A stretch of 64,000 nucleotides of DNA from Pseudomonas sp. RIT-PI-AD (lineage in GTDB: Bacteria; Pseudomonadota; Gammaproteobacteria; Pseudomonadales; Pseudomonadaceae), in assembly GCF_025642785.1 (NCBI RefSeq), contig NZ_JANZKU010000020.1:1-64000 (forward strand). Direction: 5' to 3'. The notes beneath the pieces were generated by a model. The model was not told where the DNA came from and did not search any database. It was given only the letters and a program-made list of their open reading frames with translations. Both the position numbers and the translations under genes were made by a program. Within the stretch, counting starts at the first letter, position 1. Every line of letters starts with the position of its first letter. This document shows positions 42,857 through 51,243 of this stretch, one piece after another.

Positions 42857-43786
42857 ATGGTCCCGCCCAGTCACAGCAACACCATCGATTTCGATGCCGC
42901 CAAGCTGCAGCGCCTCGGCTATGCCTCGACGCAGCGGGCAAATCCGTTGCATCCGATCAGCCTCGCCGACCTGCGCCGTCAACTCGGCATGCAGTTGCAG
43001 ACCAGCCTGGAGGCCGAGCGCATCCTCGCCCTGTTTTTCCAAGAGGTCCAACGCCTGGTGCCGCTGGACGCCCTGGTCTATCAACACCCGAACAGCGACC
43101 TGCGGCTGGAGTTCGGCAAGCGCGCCAGCCACTCGGCCAGTTACCGGCTGAGCCACGAGGGCGAATACCTGGGCGAGTTGATCTTCCGCCGCCAACGCCG
43201 CTTCGACGACGCCGAGCTGGGCCAGCTCGAATCCCTGCTCGCCAGCCTGCTGTTCCCGCTGCGCAACGCCCTGCTCTACCGCGCGGCCCTGCGCAGCGCA
43301 TTGCGCGATCCGCTGACCGACACCGGCAACCGCATCGCCATGGACCAGGCGCTGCAACGCGAAGTGGACATCGCCCGGCGCAACCTGCTGCCCCTGTCGG
43401 TGCTGATGCTCGACATCGATCATTTCAAGTCGATCAACGATCGCTTCGGCCATGGCGCCGGCGACGAGGTGCTCAAGACCATCGCCTCCGCCCTGAAGGC
43501 CAGCCTGCGCAACGTCGACATGGTGTTCCGCTATGGCGGCGAAGAATTCCTCGTGCTGCTCTCCAACACCACGCCCGAGGCGGCGGCCCTGGTCGGCGAA
43601 CGGCTGCGCCTGGCGGTGGAGGAGCTGCAACATCTGGTGCAGGGCCATGCCATCGAGCTGTCCATCAGCCTGGGCTGCGCCACCCTGCTGCCGGCGGAAA
43701 CCCTGGAAAGCCTGCTGCGCCGCGCCGACAACGCGCTCTACACCGCCAAGCGCGGCGGACGCAACCGCCTGGCCATGGCCGGCTGA
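42857..43786 (+). CDS. diguanylate cyclase (GGDEF domain)
   Basis: The 309-residue soluble protein joins an N-terminal sensory-like domain (about 40-140, GAF-like in size; no known signature) to a GGDEF domain. The catalytic motif is GGEEF (227-231). An inhibitory I-site RNVD (218-221) lies exactly five residues before it, so product feedback is likely. Both features predict active c-di-GMP synthesis. A -24/-12 promoter lies upstream and a shared terminator follows. The stimulus of the N-terminal domain is unknown. Confidence 0.94.
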   Translation: MVPPSHSNTIDFDAAKLQRLGYASTQRANPLHPISLADLRRQLGMQLQTSLEAERILALFFQEVQRLVPLDALVYQHPNSDLRLEFGKRASHSASYRLSHEGEYLGELIFRRQRRFDDAELGQLESLLASLLFPLRNALLYRAALRSALRDPLTDTGNRIAMDQALQREVDIARRNLLPLSVLMLDIDHFKSINDRFGHGAGDEVLKTIASALKASLRNVDMVFRYGGEEFLVLLSNTTPEAAALVGERLRLAVEELQHLVQGHAIELSISLGCATLLPAETLESLLRRADNALYTAKRGGRNRLAMAG

Positions 43787-43788
43787 TG

Positions 43789-43815
43789 AAAAAGGGGCTC
43801 ATCGAGCCCCTTTTT
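43789..43815. terminator. bidirectional terminator between the GGDEF gene and rluB
   Basis: Stem GGGGCTC/GAGCCCC with loop ATC, flanked by A5 and T5. It ends both convergent genes. Confidence 0.9.
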
Positions 43816-43830
43816 CTATCCAGCCAAGCC

Positions 43831-45147
43831 TCAGCGCTTGCGACCGAACCCCGGACGCTGGCCGTCGGCCGCCGGGGGACGCTTGCTCGGCACGGCGCGC
43901 GGCTTGCCCGGCGCAGGCGTGCGGGGCTTGCGCGCCGGCCGCTCGGCCAACTCCACCGGCGGGCGCTCCTGCGGCTTGCTCGGGCGCTTCTTGTTCACGT
44001 CGCGGGGCCGCTCGGCGAGGGGCGTGCCTTTTTGCTCGCCACGGGCCGCCGGTGCGCGCGCGGGCCGCTGGGCCTTGTCGTCGCGCGGAGCGCGGGACGC
44101 CGGACGCCCCGCCTCTTCGCGGCGCGGCGCCCGGGTCGGACGAGCACCTTCCTCGGCCTTGGGCGCGCGAGCCGGACGCGTATCGCCTTCCGTCCAGGAG
44201 GAACGCGCCGGACGGGCGCCTTCTTCGGCCCTGGGCGCGCGTGCCGGCCGTGGGTTGCCCTCGCCCGCCGGGCTACGGGTGCTGCGGGCCGGCCGCTCGC
44301 CACGGCCCACCGGCTTGGCGGACTTGCGCTGCAAGCGGTCCAGTTTTTCCCGCAGCTTGCCTTTCATGTCAGGCAACGCGACCGGCTTGAGACCGACCTC
44401 GGCGCTGAGGATATCCACTTCGCCCTGGCTCATTTCGCGCCAACGGCCCATGGTCAGATCGGAGGTGAGGAACACCGGGCCGAAGCGCACGCGCTTCAGG
44501 CGGCTCACCACCAGCCCTTGGGATTCCCACAGGCGGCGCACCTCGCGGTTGCGCCCTTCCATCACCACGCAGTGGTACCAGTGGTTGAAACCTTCGCCGC
44601 CCGGGGCCTCCTGAATATCGGTGAACTTGGCCGGGCCGTCCTCGAGCATCACCCCGTTCTTCAGGTTTTCGAGGATCTCTTCGGTGACTTCGCCGCGCAC
44701 CCGCACGGCGTATTCGCGGTCCATTTCGTAGGAGGGGTGCATCAACCGGTTGGCCAATTCGCCGTCGGTGGTGAACAGCAGCAGCCCGGTGGTGTTGATG
44801 TCCAGGCGACCGATGTTGATCCAGCGGCCTTCCTTCGGCCGGGGCAGGCGATCGAACACCGTGGGGCGGCCTTCGGGGTCGTCGCGGGTGCAGATCTCGC
44901 CGTCCGGCTTGTTGTAGATGAGTACGCGGCGCACGGCCTCGGCGCTCTCTTCGCGCTTGAGCAAACGGCCGTCGACGCTGATGGCGTCATGGCTGTCGAC
45001 GCGCTGGCCGAGGGCGGCGGCGGCGCCGTTGACCTTGACCCGCCCTTCGCCGATCCAGGCTTCGATGTCCCGGCGCGAAGCCAGGCCCATGCGCGCCAGG
45101 ACCTTTTGCAGTTTTTCCCCAGCGGGGCTGTATTCGGTATCACTCAT
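43831..45147 (-). CDS. rluB: 23S rRNA pseudouridine-2605 synthase with long basic tail
   Basis: RluB modifies U2605 of 23S rRNA. Residues about 10-70 are an S4-like RNA-binding domain (EKLQKVLARMGLASRRDIEAW); the catalytic Asp is in NIGRLDINTTGLLLFTTDGE. The 438-residue protein is much longer than E. coli RluB because of a C-terminal, intrinsically disordered tail (about residue 275 on). The tail repeats RPARAPxAEEGARP-type units and ends PGFGRKR, so it is likely to bind RNA. The ATG at 45147 has GGAGG. Confidence 0.93.
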   Translation of the reverse strand: MSDTEYSPAGEKLQKVLARMGLASRRDIEAWIGEGRVKVNGAAAALGQRVDSHDAISVDGRLLKREESAEAVRRVLIYNKPDGEICTRDDPEGRPTVFDRLPRPKEGRWINIGRLDINTTGLLLFTTDGELANRLMHPSYEMDREYAVRVRGEVTEEILENLKNGVMLEDGPAKFTDIQEAPGGEGFNHWYHCVVMEGRNREVRRLWESQGLVVSRLKRVRFGPVFLTSDLTMGRWREMSQGEVDILSAEVGLKPVALPDMKGKLREKLDRLQRKSAKPVGRGERPARSTRSPAGEGNPRPARAPRAEEGARPARSSWTEGDTRPARAPKAEEGARPTRAPRREEAGRPASRAPRDDKAQRPARAPAARGEQKGTPLAERPRDVNKKRPSKPQERPPVELAERPARKPRTPAPGKPRAVPSKRPPAADGQRPGFGRKR

Positions 45148-45334
45148 CAGGGCACCTCCCGGTGTGTCATCAAGGTGATGGGGGCGAGACGTTCGCCAGA
45201 GTCGATCGCATCGAGCGCCGCGCACGTGTTGCCCGGATAACAGGACAGGCACGGCGAACCTCGAGGAGGGCGCGCATCATACGCGCAACGCGCCCGCGAA
45301 GCACGGTTGAGGCTAGCCGAGCCGGCGCAGCCCG

Positions 45335-45514
45335 TCAGTATTTGCGGCGCCCGGTAGCCTCCAGGCTCAACAGGCGCAGTTCCGCCTCGGCGAGAAGAGC
45401 GCGCCTTTCGGCCTTGTCCAGGGACTTCCATGCCTTGATCTCGCGCTTGCTGCGGCCACACCCGACGCAGATGTCCTGGTCGAATTCGCAGACTTTGATG
45501 CAGGGGCTTTTCAT
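45335..45514 (-). CDS. DUF1289 small Fe-S/zinc-like protein
   Basis: The 59-residue protein carries the family cysteines SPCIKVCEFDQDICVGCGRS, then KREIKAWKSLDKAERRALL. Four close cysteines suggest a metal or Fe-S centre, unproven. It lies between rluB and scpB on the same strand, in the same order as in other Pseudomonas. Function is unknown. Confidence 0.88.
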   Translation of the reverse strand: MKSPCIKVCEFDQDICVGCGRSKREIKAWKSLDKAERRALLAEAELRLLSLEATGRRKY

Positions 45515-45584
45515 GGGCGCCTCCGGGCCGTTCGCTGGAGCCCTGGTCTTTCTCTGAGCACGGCGCGAAGAATTGATTCGCGCC

Positions 45585-46379
45585 CTAGTGCAGGGTTTCT
45601 TCGCCGTCGCTGTCCTGCCCGGAGGCGTCCGCCAGGGCGGCGGAGTCCTCGACCGGCAGCGCGGCGAGGTCGTCGAAATCGGTCTTGAGCCCCTGCTCCA
45701 TTCCGTCCAGTTCGGCCAACAGGCTGCGGAAACTGGTCTCTTCGCGGGGTTCGCCGGCGTCTTCCGCCGCACTGGCATCGGCGCGGGCCTGCAGGTCGGC
45801 CGGCACCGGCGCGTCCTCTTCCAGGCCGAGCACCGGCTCGGGCTCCAGTTCGCGCAGCGCGGCCAGCGGCGGCAAGCCCTCCAGGCTCTTGAGGTTGAAA
45901 TGGTCGAGGAAAGCCTTGGTGGTGGCGAACATCGCCGGCTTGCCGGGAACGTCGCGATAACCCACCACGCGTATCCATTCGCGTTCCTGCAAGGTCTTGA
46001 CGATCTGGCTGTTCACCGCGACGCCACGGATGTCCTCGATCTCGCCCCGGGTGATCGGCTGGCGATACGCGATCAGGGCGAGGGTTTCCAACAGCGCGCG
46101 GGAGTAGCGCTGCGGACGTTCCTCCCACAGCCGCCCGACCCAGGGCGAAAAGCGCTCGCGGATCTGCAGGCGATAACCGGACGCCACCTCCTTCAGTTCG
46201 AAGGCCCGCTTGTCGCAGGACTTGCGCAGCGCCTCCAGGCCGGCCTTGAGCTGGCTCGGCGAGGGCCGCTCGGCCTCCTCGAACAGCTCGCCCAGGCGCT
46301 CCAGGGAAAGCGGCCTGCCGGCGGCGAGCAGGTAGGCTTCGAGCAACAGGGCAAGGGCTTTCGGGTCGGAGAGATTCAT
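45585..46379 (-). CDS. scpB: segregation and condensation protein B
   Basis: ScpB is the winged-helix (kite) subunit that works with ScpA and SMC in chromosome condensation. It has 264 residues, with LLEAYLLAAGRPLSLERLGEL at the start and the wing motif ALLETLALIAYRQPITRGEIEDIRG. A C-terminal Asp/Glu-rich extension (from about 185) is not part of the core. Its ATG directly follows the scpA stop (TGAATG). No SMC gene is in the window. Confidence 0.96.
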   Translation of the reverse strand: MNLSDPKALALLLEAYLLAAGRPLSLERLGELFEEAERPSPSQLKAGLEALRKSCDKRAFELKEVASGYRLQIRERFSPWVGRLWEERPQRYSRALLETLALIAYRQPITRGEIEDIRGVAVNSQIVKTLQEREWIRVVGYRDVPGKPAMFATTKAFLDHFNLKSLEGLPPLAALRELEPEPVLGLEEDAPVPADLQARADASAAEDAGEPREETSFRSLLAELDGMEQGLKTDFDDLAALPVEDSAALADASGQDSDGEETLH

Positions 46380-47192
46380 TCAGTCTTCGGTTCTGGCACG
46401 GACATGGATCGGCGCGAAGGGCTCATTCTGCACCAGCTCGACCAAGGATTCCTTGACCAGCTCGAGCACCGCCATGAAGGTCACCACCACGCCCAAACGA
46501 CCTTCCTCGGCGCTGAACAGCGCCGCGAAGGGCACGAAGGCGCCGCCGCGCAGGCGTTCCAGCACCTGGCTCATGCGCTCGCGGGTGGACAGCGCCTCGC
46601 GGGTGATCTGGTGGCTTTCGAACATGTCCGCGCGCCGCAGCACTTCGGCCATGGACAGCAACAGTTCCTCCAGGCTGACGTCCGGCAGGCGCTTACGCAC
46701 CCGCGCCTCGGGCGCCGCCACCGTGGGCACCAGGACCTCGCGACCGACCCGCGGCAAGCGGTCGATTCCCTCGGCGGCGGCCTTGTAGCGCTCGTACTCC
46801 TGCAGGCGGCGGATCAGCTCCGCGCGCGGATCGTCCTCCTCCGCCTCGATCTCGCTGGAGCGCGGCAGGAGCATGCGCGACTTGATCTCGGCGAGCATCG
46901 CCGCCATCACCAGGTACTCCGCCGCCAGCTCCAGGCGCACGGTCTTCATCAGCTCGACATACCCCATGTATTGATGGGTGATCTCCGCGACCGGAATGTC
47001 GAGGATGTCGATGTTCTGCTTACGGATCAGGTACAGCAGCAGGTCGAGGGGCCCTTCGAAGGCCTCGAGGAAGACTTCCAGGGCATCCGGCGGGATGTAC
47101 AGGTCGATCGGCAGCTCGGTGACCGCCTGGCCGTAGACCAGGGCGAACGGCAGCTCCTGCTGGAGGGGCCCGTCCTGCGGCGCTTCGCTCAC
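46380..47192 (-). CDS. scpA: segregation and condensation protein A
   Basis: ScpA is the kleisin that joins SMC heads. The 270-residue protein starts at the GTG at 47192, which overlaps the upstream stop (GTGA). Signature parts are VFLEAFEGPLDLLLYLIRKQ, LVMAAMLAEIKSRMLLP and the C-terminal winged helix with VTFMAVLELVKESLVEL. It is co-transcribed with the YciO-type gene and scpB. Confidence 0.95.
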   Translation of the reverse strand: MSEAPQDGPLQQELPFALVYGQAVTELPIDLYIPPDALEVFLEAFEGPLDLLLYLIRKQNIDILDIPVAEITHQYMGYVELMKTVRLELAAEYLVMAAMLAEIKSRMLLPRSSEIEAEEDDPRAELIRRLQEYERYKAAAEGIDRLPRVGREVLVPTVAAPEARVRKRLPDVSLEELLLSMAEVLRRADMFESHQITREALSTRERMSQVLERLRGGAFVPFAALFSAEEGRLGVVVTFMAVLELVKESLVELVQNEPFAPIHVRARTED

Positions 47193-47821
47193 GCGTCGGC
47201 CTGCCGGAACGGCGCCGGATCGCCGCAGCCCACGCGGATCACCTCGGGCTCGCCATCGGCCAGGTCGATCACCGTGGACGCCTCGAGGCCGCCGTAGCCG
47301 CCATCGATGATCAGGTCCACCTGGCGCTCCAGCACTTGGCGCATCTCGTAGGGATCGCTCATCGGCAGGCTTTCCCCGGGCAGGATCAGGGTCGCGCTGA
47401 GCAGGGGCTCGCCGAGTTCCGCGAGCAGCGCCTGGGTGATCGGGTGATCCGGCACCCGCAGGCCGATGGTGCGCCGCTTGGGGTGCATGAGCATGCGCGG
47501 CACCTCGCGGGTGGCACTGAGGATGAAGGTGTAGGGGCCAGGGGTATGCGCCTTGAGCAGGCGGAAGGCGCCGGTGTCCACCTTGGCGAACACCCCCAGT
47601 TGCGACAGGTCGCTGCACACCAGGGTGAGGTTGTGCTTGTCGTCCAGGCGGCGCAGGCGACGGATGCGCTCGACGGCATTCTTGTCGCCCAGGTGGCAAC
47701 CCACGGCGTACGAGGAATCGGTGGGATAGACCACCAAGCCGCCGTTGCGAATGATCTCCACGGCCTGCTTGATCAAGCGGGCCTGTGGGTTCTCCGGATG
47801 AAGCTGGAAAAACTGGCTCAT
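47189..47821 (-). CDS. YciO/Sua5-family (threonylcarbamoyladenylate synthase-like) protein
   Basis: The 210-residue protein belongs to the YrdC fold, nearest the YciO branch. It has a KxR-type nucleotide surface near GGLVVYPTDSSYAVGCHL and PGPYTFILSATREVPRM, and the signature segment KRRTIGLRVPDHPI. YciO paralogues are weak or inactive in t6A synthesis compared with TsaC, so I leave the function open. It overlaps the scpA start and follows the PHP nuclease gene by 13 bp on the same strand. Confidence 0.9.
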   Translation of the reverse strand: MSQFFQLHPENPQARLIKQAVEIIRNGGLVVYPTDSSYAVGCHLGDKNAVERIRRLRRLDDKHNLTLVCSDLSQLGVFAKVDTGAFRLLKAHTPGPYTFILSATREVPRMLMHPKRRTIGLRVPDHPITQALLAELGEPLLSATLILPGESLPMSDPYEMRQVLERQVDLIIDGGYGGLEASTVIDLADGEPEVIRVGCGDPAPFRQADA

Positions 47822-47834
47822 GGACTCTCGCTGT

Positions 47835-48692
47835 TCACAGAGGGGTGAAAATTGGACCGAAGCGGTCCCACAGGGGTGGCAGGTCTTCGGGCACCGGGCG
47901 GTACATGCCCAGCTCCGACCAATCGCCGGGCGCGTGGAAATCGCTGCCGGCGCTGACCAGTAGACCGAACTCGCGGGCCAGAATTGCGAGGCCGCCGACC
48001 TGCTCCGCGGGTTGCAGCCCGTTGACCACCTCCAGGGCGTGGCCGCCGCCGGCGATGAAATCGGCGATCAGCTTGCGCCGCTTGCTGCGGGTGAAGGCAT
48101 ATTGCCAGGGATGCGCCAGGCTGATCCAGGCGCCGGCGGCCACCAGGGTCGCCAGTGCCGACGCCAGGCTCGGCCAATGCTGCTTGACGTCGCCCAGCTT
48201 GCCCGAGCCCAGCCACCTGCGGAACGCCTCCGCCCTGTCGCCGACATGGCCGGCGCGCACCAGGAATTCGGCGAAGTGCGGACGCGCCGGTGCGTTGCCG
48301 CTGTCGCCGAGCGCCTGCTGGATCGCGCGGGCGCCCTCGAAGGCGCCCGGCATGCCCTTGGCCGCCAGGCGCGCGCCGATTTCCTCGGCCCGCGCCCAGC
48401 GGCCCCGGTGCAACTCGCCGATGGCCGCTTGCAAGGCCGGGGCGTCGCGATCGAAGGCATAGCCGAGCACGTGGATGGTGGCGCCGCCCCAGGTACAGGA
48501 CAGCTCGATGCCCGGGATGAGGCGGATATCCAGGGCCTGGGCCGCGCGCTGCGCCTCGTCCAGGCCTTCCAGGGTGTCGTGGTCGGTCAGCGCCAGCACA
48601 CGGACGCCGCGGTCATGGGCGCGGGCGACCAGCACCGAGGGCGCCAGCGCACCATCGGAAGCGGTGCTGTGACAGTGCAGGTCGATTTGCAT
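47835..48692 (-). CDS. rnm: PHP-domain phosphoesterase (RNase AM/YciV-like)
   Basis: The 285-residue protein has the PHP metal motifs [49 protein letters not shown] and [12 protein letters not shown]. coli YciV (RNase AM) has this pattern, acting as a 5'-3' exoribonuclease that also trims rRNA 5' ends. The ATG at 48692 begins the domain directly; upstream in-frame codons are not homologous. Its place beside scpA and yciO repeats the E. coli yciV-yciO pairing. Confidence 0.93.
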   Translation of the reverse strand: MQIDLHCHSTASDGALAPSVLVARAHDRGVRVLALTDHDTLEGLDEAQRAAQALDIRLIPGIELSCTWGGATIHVLGYAFDRDAPALQAAIGELHRGRWARAEEIGARLAAKGMPGAFEGARAIQQALGDSGNAPARPHFAEFLVRAGHVGDRAEAFRRWLGSGKLGDVKQHWPSLASALATLVAAGAWISLAHPWQYAFTRSKRRKLIADFIAGGGHALEVVNGLQPAEQVGGLAILAREFGLLVSAGSDFHAPGDWSELGMYRPVPEDLPPLWDRFGPIFTPL

Positions 48693-48869
48693 AAGGCTCG
48701 GCTCACTCCAGTTCGATGCGCCAGCGTCTTCCGATCTGCCGCGGGTCGCCGCCGGTCGGTTGCCGGGGCGCTCCCTCATAATACCCTGTGGAAAACTCCA
48801 ACCCGATCGGAGTTTCCCTGCATAGCGGGTTTGTTATTATGCCGGGACATCCCGCCCGTGGCCGCCGCA

Positions 48870-49460
48870 GTGAAACAACTCATCGATTTCATCCCGCTCA
48901 TCCTGTTTTTCATCGTCTACAAACTCGAACCCCGCGTCGTCGAACTGGCCGGACACAGCGTCACGCTGGGCGGCATCTTCAGCGCCACGGCGGTGCTGAT
49001 CATCGCGTCGGTGGTGGTCTACGGGGCGATCTTCATCGCCCATCGCCGGCTGGAAAAAGGCCAATGGCTGACCCTCGCCGCCTGCCTGGTCTTTGGCGGC
49101 ATGACCCTGGCGTTTCACAGCGAGACCTTCCTCAAATGGAAGGCGCCGGTGGTCAACTGGCTGTTCGCCCTAGCCTTCGCCGCCAGCCACTTCATCGGCG
49201 ACAAGCCGCTGATCCAGCGCATCATGGGCCATGCGATCACCCTGCCGGCGATCACCTGGATTCGCCTGAACCTGGCCTGGATCCTGTTCTTCCTGATCTG
49301 TGGTTCGGCGAACCTGTTCGTCGCCTTCACCTTTCCCGAATACTGGGTCGACTTCAAAGTCTTCGGCAGCCTGGGCTTGACCCTGCTGTTCCTGGCTGGC
49401 CAGGGCCTGTTCCTCGCGCGGCACCTGCACGACGCCGAACCCGAAAACCGTAACGAGTAA
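48870..49460 (+). CDS. yciB: inner membrane septation protein A (YciB)
   Basis: A 196-residue protein with about five membrane helices and the family opening [20 protein letters not shown]; later segments are [20 protein letters not shown] and [10 protein letters not shown]-like. YciB links envelope synthesis and division. The GTG at 48870 matches the P. aeruginosa start; an upstream GTG would add four residues. No good SD is visible. It lies divergent from the PHP gene and nine bases from yciI. Confidence 0.93.
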   Translation: MKQLIDFIPLILFFIVYKLEPRVVELAGHSVTLGGIFSATAVLIIASVVVYGAIFIAHRRLEKGQWLTLAACLVFGGMTLAFHSETFLKWKAPVVNWLFALAFAASHFIGDKPLIQRIMGHAITLPAITWIRLNLAWILFFLICGSANLFVAFTFPEYWVDFKVFGSLGLTLLFLAGQGLFLARHLHDAEPENRNE

Positions 49461-49468
49461 GGATCACC

Positions 49469-49768
49469 ATGCTCTACGCGATCATCGCCACCGATGTACA
49501 GGATTCCCTGGAAAAGCGCCTGGCCGCCCGGCCCGACCATCTCGCCCGCCTCGAACGGTTGAAGACCGAAGGCCGCCTGGTGCTGGCCGGCCCGCACCCG
49601 GCCGTCGACAGCAACGACCCGGGAACCGCCGGCTTCAGCGGCAGCCTGGTGGTGGCCGATTTCGAATCCCTGGAAGCGGCCAAGGCCTGGGCGGAGGCCG
49701 ACCCCTATCGCGACGCGGGCGTATACGCCTCGGTGCTGGTCAAGCCCTTCAAGCGCGTGCTGCCCTGA
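49469..49768 (+). CDS. yciI: YciI family protein
   Basis: The 99-residue YCII-type protein is a dimeric alpha/beta barrel of unknown enzymatic role. It shows the family start [31 protein letters not shown] with a conserved His/Asp pair, [12 protein letters not shown] and a C-terminal [24 protein letters not shown] precedes the ATG. It follows yciB closely, so they are probably co-transcribed. Confidence 0.95.
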   Translation: MLYAIIATDVQDSLEKRLAARPDHLARLERLKTEGRLVLAGPHPAVDSNDPGTAGFSGSLVVADFESLEAAKAWAEADPYRDAGVYASVLVKPFKRVLP

Positions 49769-49931
49769 GGCCCGCCGGGCGCTCGCCGTGGGTCCAGCCC
49801 CGAAGGATGGACACGAGCGCCGGCCACGTTTCCGATCTGCGAATCCTTCGTTATCGTTCGGCCCGGTATGCCCTTCGCGGGCGATACGCGGAACATCCGG
49901 CTGCTGCGCCACCCGGCGCTCGAGGATAGTC

Positions 49932-50609
49932 ATGAGCGAACTGCTGTTGATCGACGACGACCAGGAGCTGTGCGATCTGCTCGCCACCTGGCTGGTCCAG
50001 GAAGGCTTCATCGTGCGGGCCTGCCACGACGGCCAGGCCGCGCGCCAGGCCCTGGCCGAACAGGCGCCGGCCGCCGTGGTGCTGGACGTCATGCTGCCCG
50101 ACGGCAGCGGACTGGAATTGCTCAAGCAACTGCGCAGCGATCACCCGGACCTGCCGGTGGTCATGCTGTCCGCCCGCGGCGAGCCCCTGGACCGCATCCT
50201 CGGCCTGGAACTGGGCGCCGACGACTACCTGGCCAAGCCTTGCGACCCCCGCGAATTGACCGCCCGCCTGCGCGCCGTGCTGCGACGTACCCAACCGGTG
50301 GCGCAAACCAGCCAGCTGGAGCTGGGCGACCTGAACTACAGCCCGTTGCGTGGGGTGGCCAGCGTCGGTGGCCAGGAAATCGCCTTGACCGTGTCCGAGG
50401 GGCGCTTGCTGGAAGCCCTGCTCACCCAGCCCGGCGAACCCCTCGACAAGCAGGAACTGGCGCAACTGGCCCTGGGGCGCAAACTGACGCTCTACGACCG
50501 CAGCCTGGACATGCACGTCAGTAACCTGCGCAAGAAGCTCGGCACCCACGCCGACGGCCGTCCACGCATCGTCGCGTTGCGCAGCCGCGGCTATTACTAC
50601 GCGCCCTGA
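49932..50609 (+). CDS. cpxR: envelope-stress response regulator CpxR
   Basis: An OmpR-type response regulator of 225 residues. The receiver has acidic DDD (8-10), phospho-acceptor Asp52 in VVLDVMLPDGSG and Lys102 in DYLAKPCDP. The winged-helix output has LTLYDRSLDMHVSNLRKKLG. Gene order with a Spy/CpxP-like gene and a CpxA-like kinase is that of the P. aeruginosa CpxR/CpxS pair, which is known to affect mexAB-oprM. The ATG at 49932 begins the domain. Confidence 0.93.
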   Translation: MSELLLIDDDQELCDLLATWLVQEGFIVRACHDGQAARQALAEQAPAAVVLDVMLPDGSGLELLKQLRSDHPDLPVVMLSARGEPLDRILGLELGADDYLAKPCDPRELTARLRAVLRRTQPVAQTSQLELGDLNYSPLRGVASVGGQEIALTVSEGRLLEALLTQPGEPLDKQELAQLALGRKLTLYDRSLDMHVSNLRKKLGTHADGRPRIVALRSRGYYYAP

Positions 50610-50650
50610 TCCGGCCGGCGCGACAGGCCTTCTCGCCGCGGCCGGCGGCC

Positions 50651-50666
50651 TTTACCTTGCCTTTAC
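50651..50666 (-). promoter_or_regulatory. CpxR-type box upstream of the Spy/CpxP-like gene
   Basis: TTTACCTTGCCTTTAC is GTAAA-N6-GTAAA on the other strand, a full match to the Cpx consensus (two GTAAA, spacing 4-8). Its centre is 40.5 bp before a TAGACT -10-like element at 50699. Confidence 0.75.
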
Positions 50667-50746
50667 CCTCGCCTGACCACGCTTGACCTGGCGCGCCCTA
50701 GACTGGGCTCATCCGGCAACCGGCCGGTGATCGACGAGGAAAGATC

Positions 50747-51169
50747 ATGCACAAGACACTCACTGCCCTGCTGTTCGCCATCGCGCTTCCCGGCCTGGCC
50801 ATGGCCGACTCCGCCCGTGCCCCCATGGGCGGCCCGCCGGGGGGTGATTTCGGCGGCCTGCATATGTTCAAGGCGCTCGACTTGAACCGCGATCAACGCC
50901 GCGACGTGGGCATCCTGATGGCCGAACAGATGAAGAGCCGCCGGGATATCACCGAGCGCTATCTGGACAAGCTGCCGGCAGCCGACAAGCAGGCCATGGA
51001 GAACGAAATCAAGGCCGCCAAGGACAAAACCGATGCGGCGATCCAGGCGCAGCTGACGCCGGACCAGCAAAAGCGTTTCGCCGAGCTGAAACAGGAACAG
51101 ACCAAGCGCCGCGCCGAACGGGAAGAATTCGAAGCCTGGAAGGCCCAGCGGGTCAGCAAGACCGAGTGA
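50747..51169 (+). CDS. Spy/CpxP-like periplasmic LTXXQ protein
   Basis: The 140-residue precursor has a clean signal peptide (cleavage after LPGLAMA, about residue 20). The mature protein is rich in Arg, Lys and Gln helices and contains LTPDQQKRFAELKQEQ, the LTxxQ signature of Spy and CpxP. It lies between cpxR and the kinase gene and has a CpxR-type box in front. A role as chaperone or negative feedback on the kinase is inferred from the family. Confidence 0.88.
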   Translation: MHKTLTALLFAIALPGLAMADSARAPMGGPPGGDFGGLHMFKALDLNRDQRRDVGILMAEQMKSRRDITERYLDKLPAADKQAMENEIKAAKDKTDAAIQAQLTPDQQKRFAELKQEQTKRRAEREEFEAWKAQRVSKTE

Positions 51170-51243
51170 GAAAAGCCCAAGCCAACCCCATCGCCCTCGG
51201 GTAGCCTGCTGCCCGGGGGTTTTCACGTTTTCGAGGAGGCGCC

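Noticed and set aside
44100-44300. Short repeats resembling a repeat array
   Set aside because: They are in-frame degenerate repeats of the RluB tail, without equal spacing or unique spacers, so not CRISPR.
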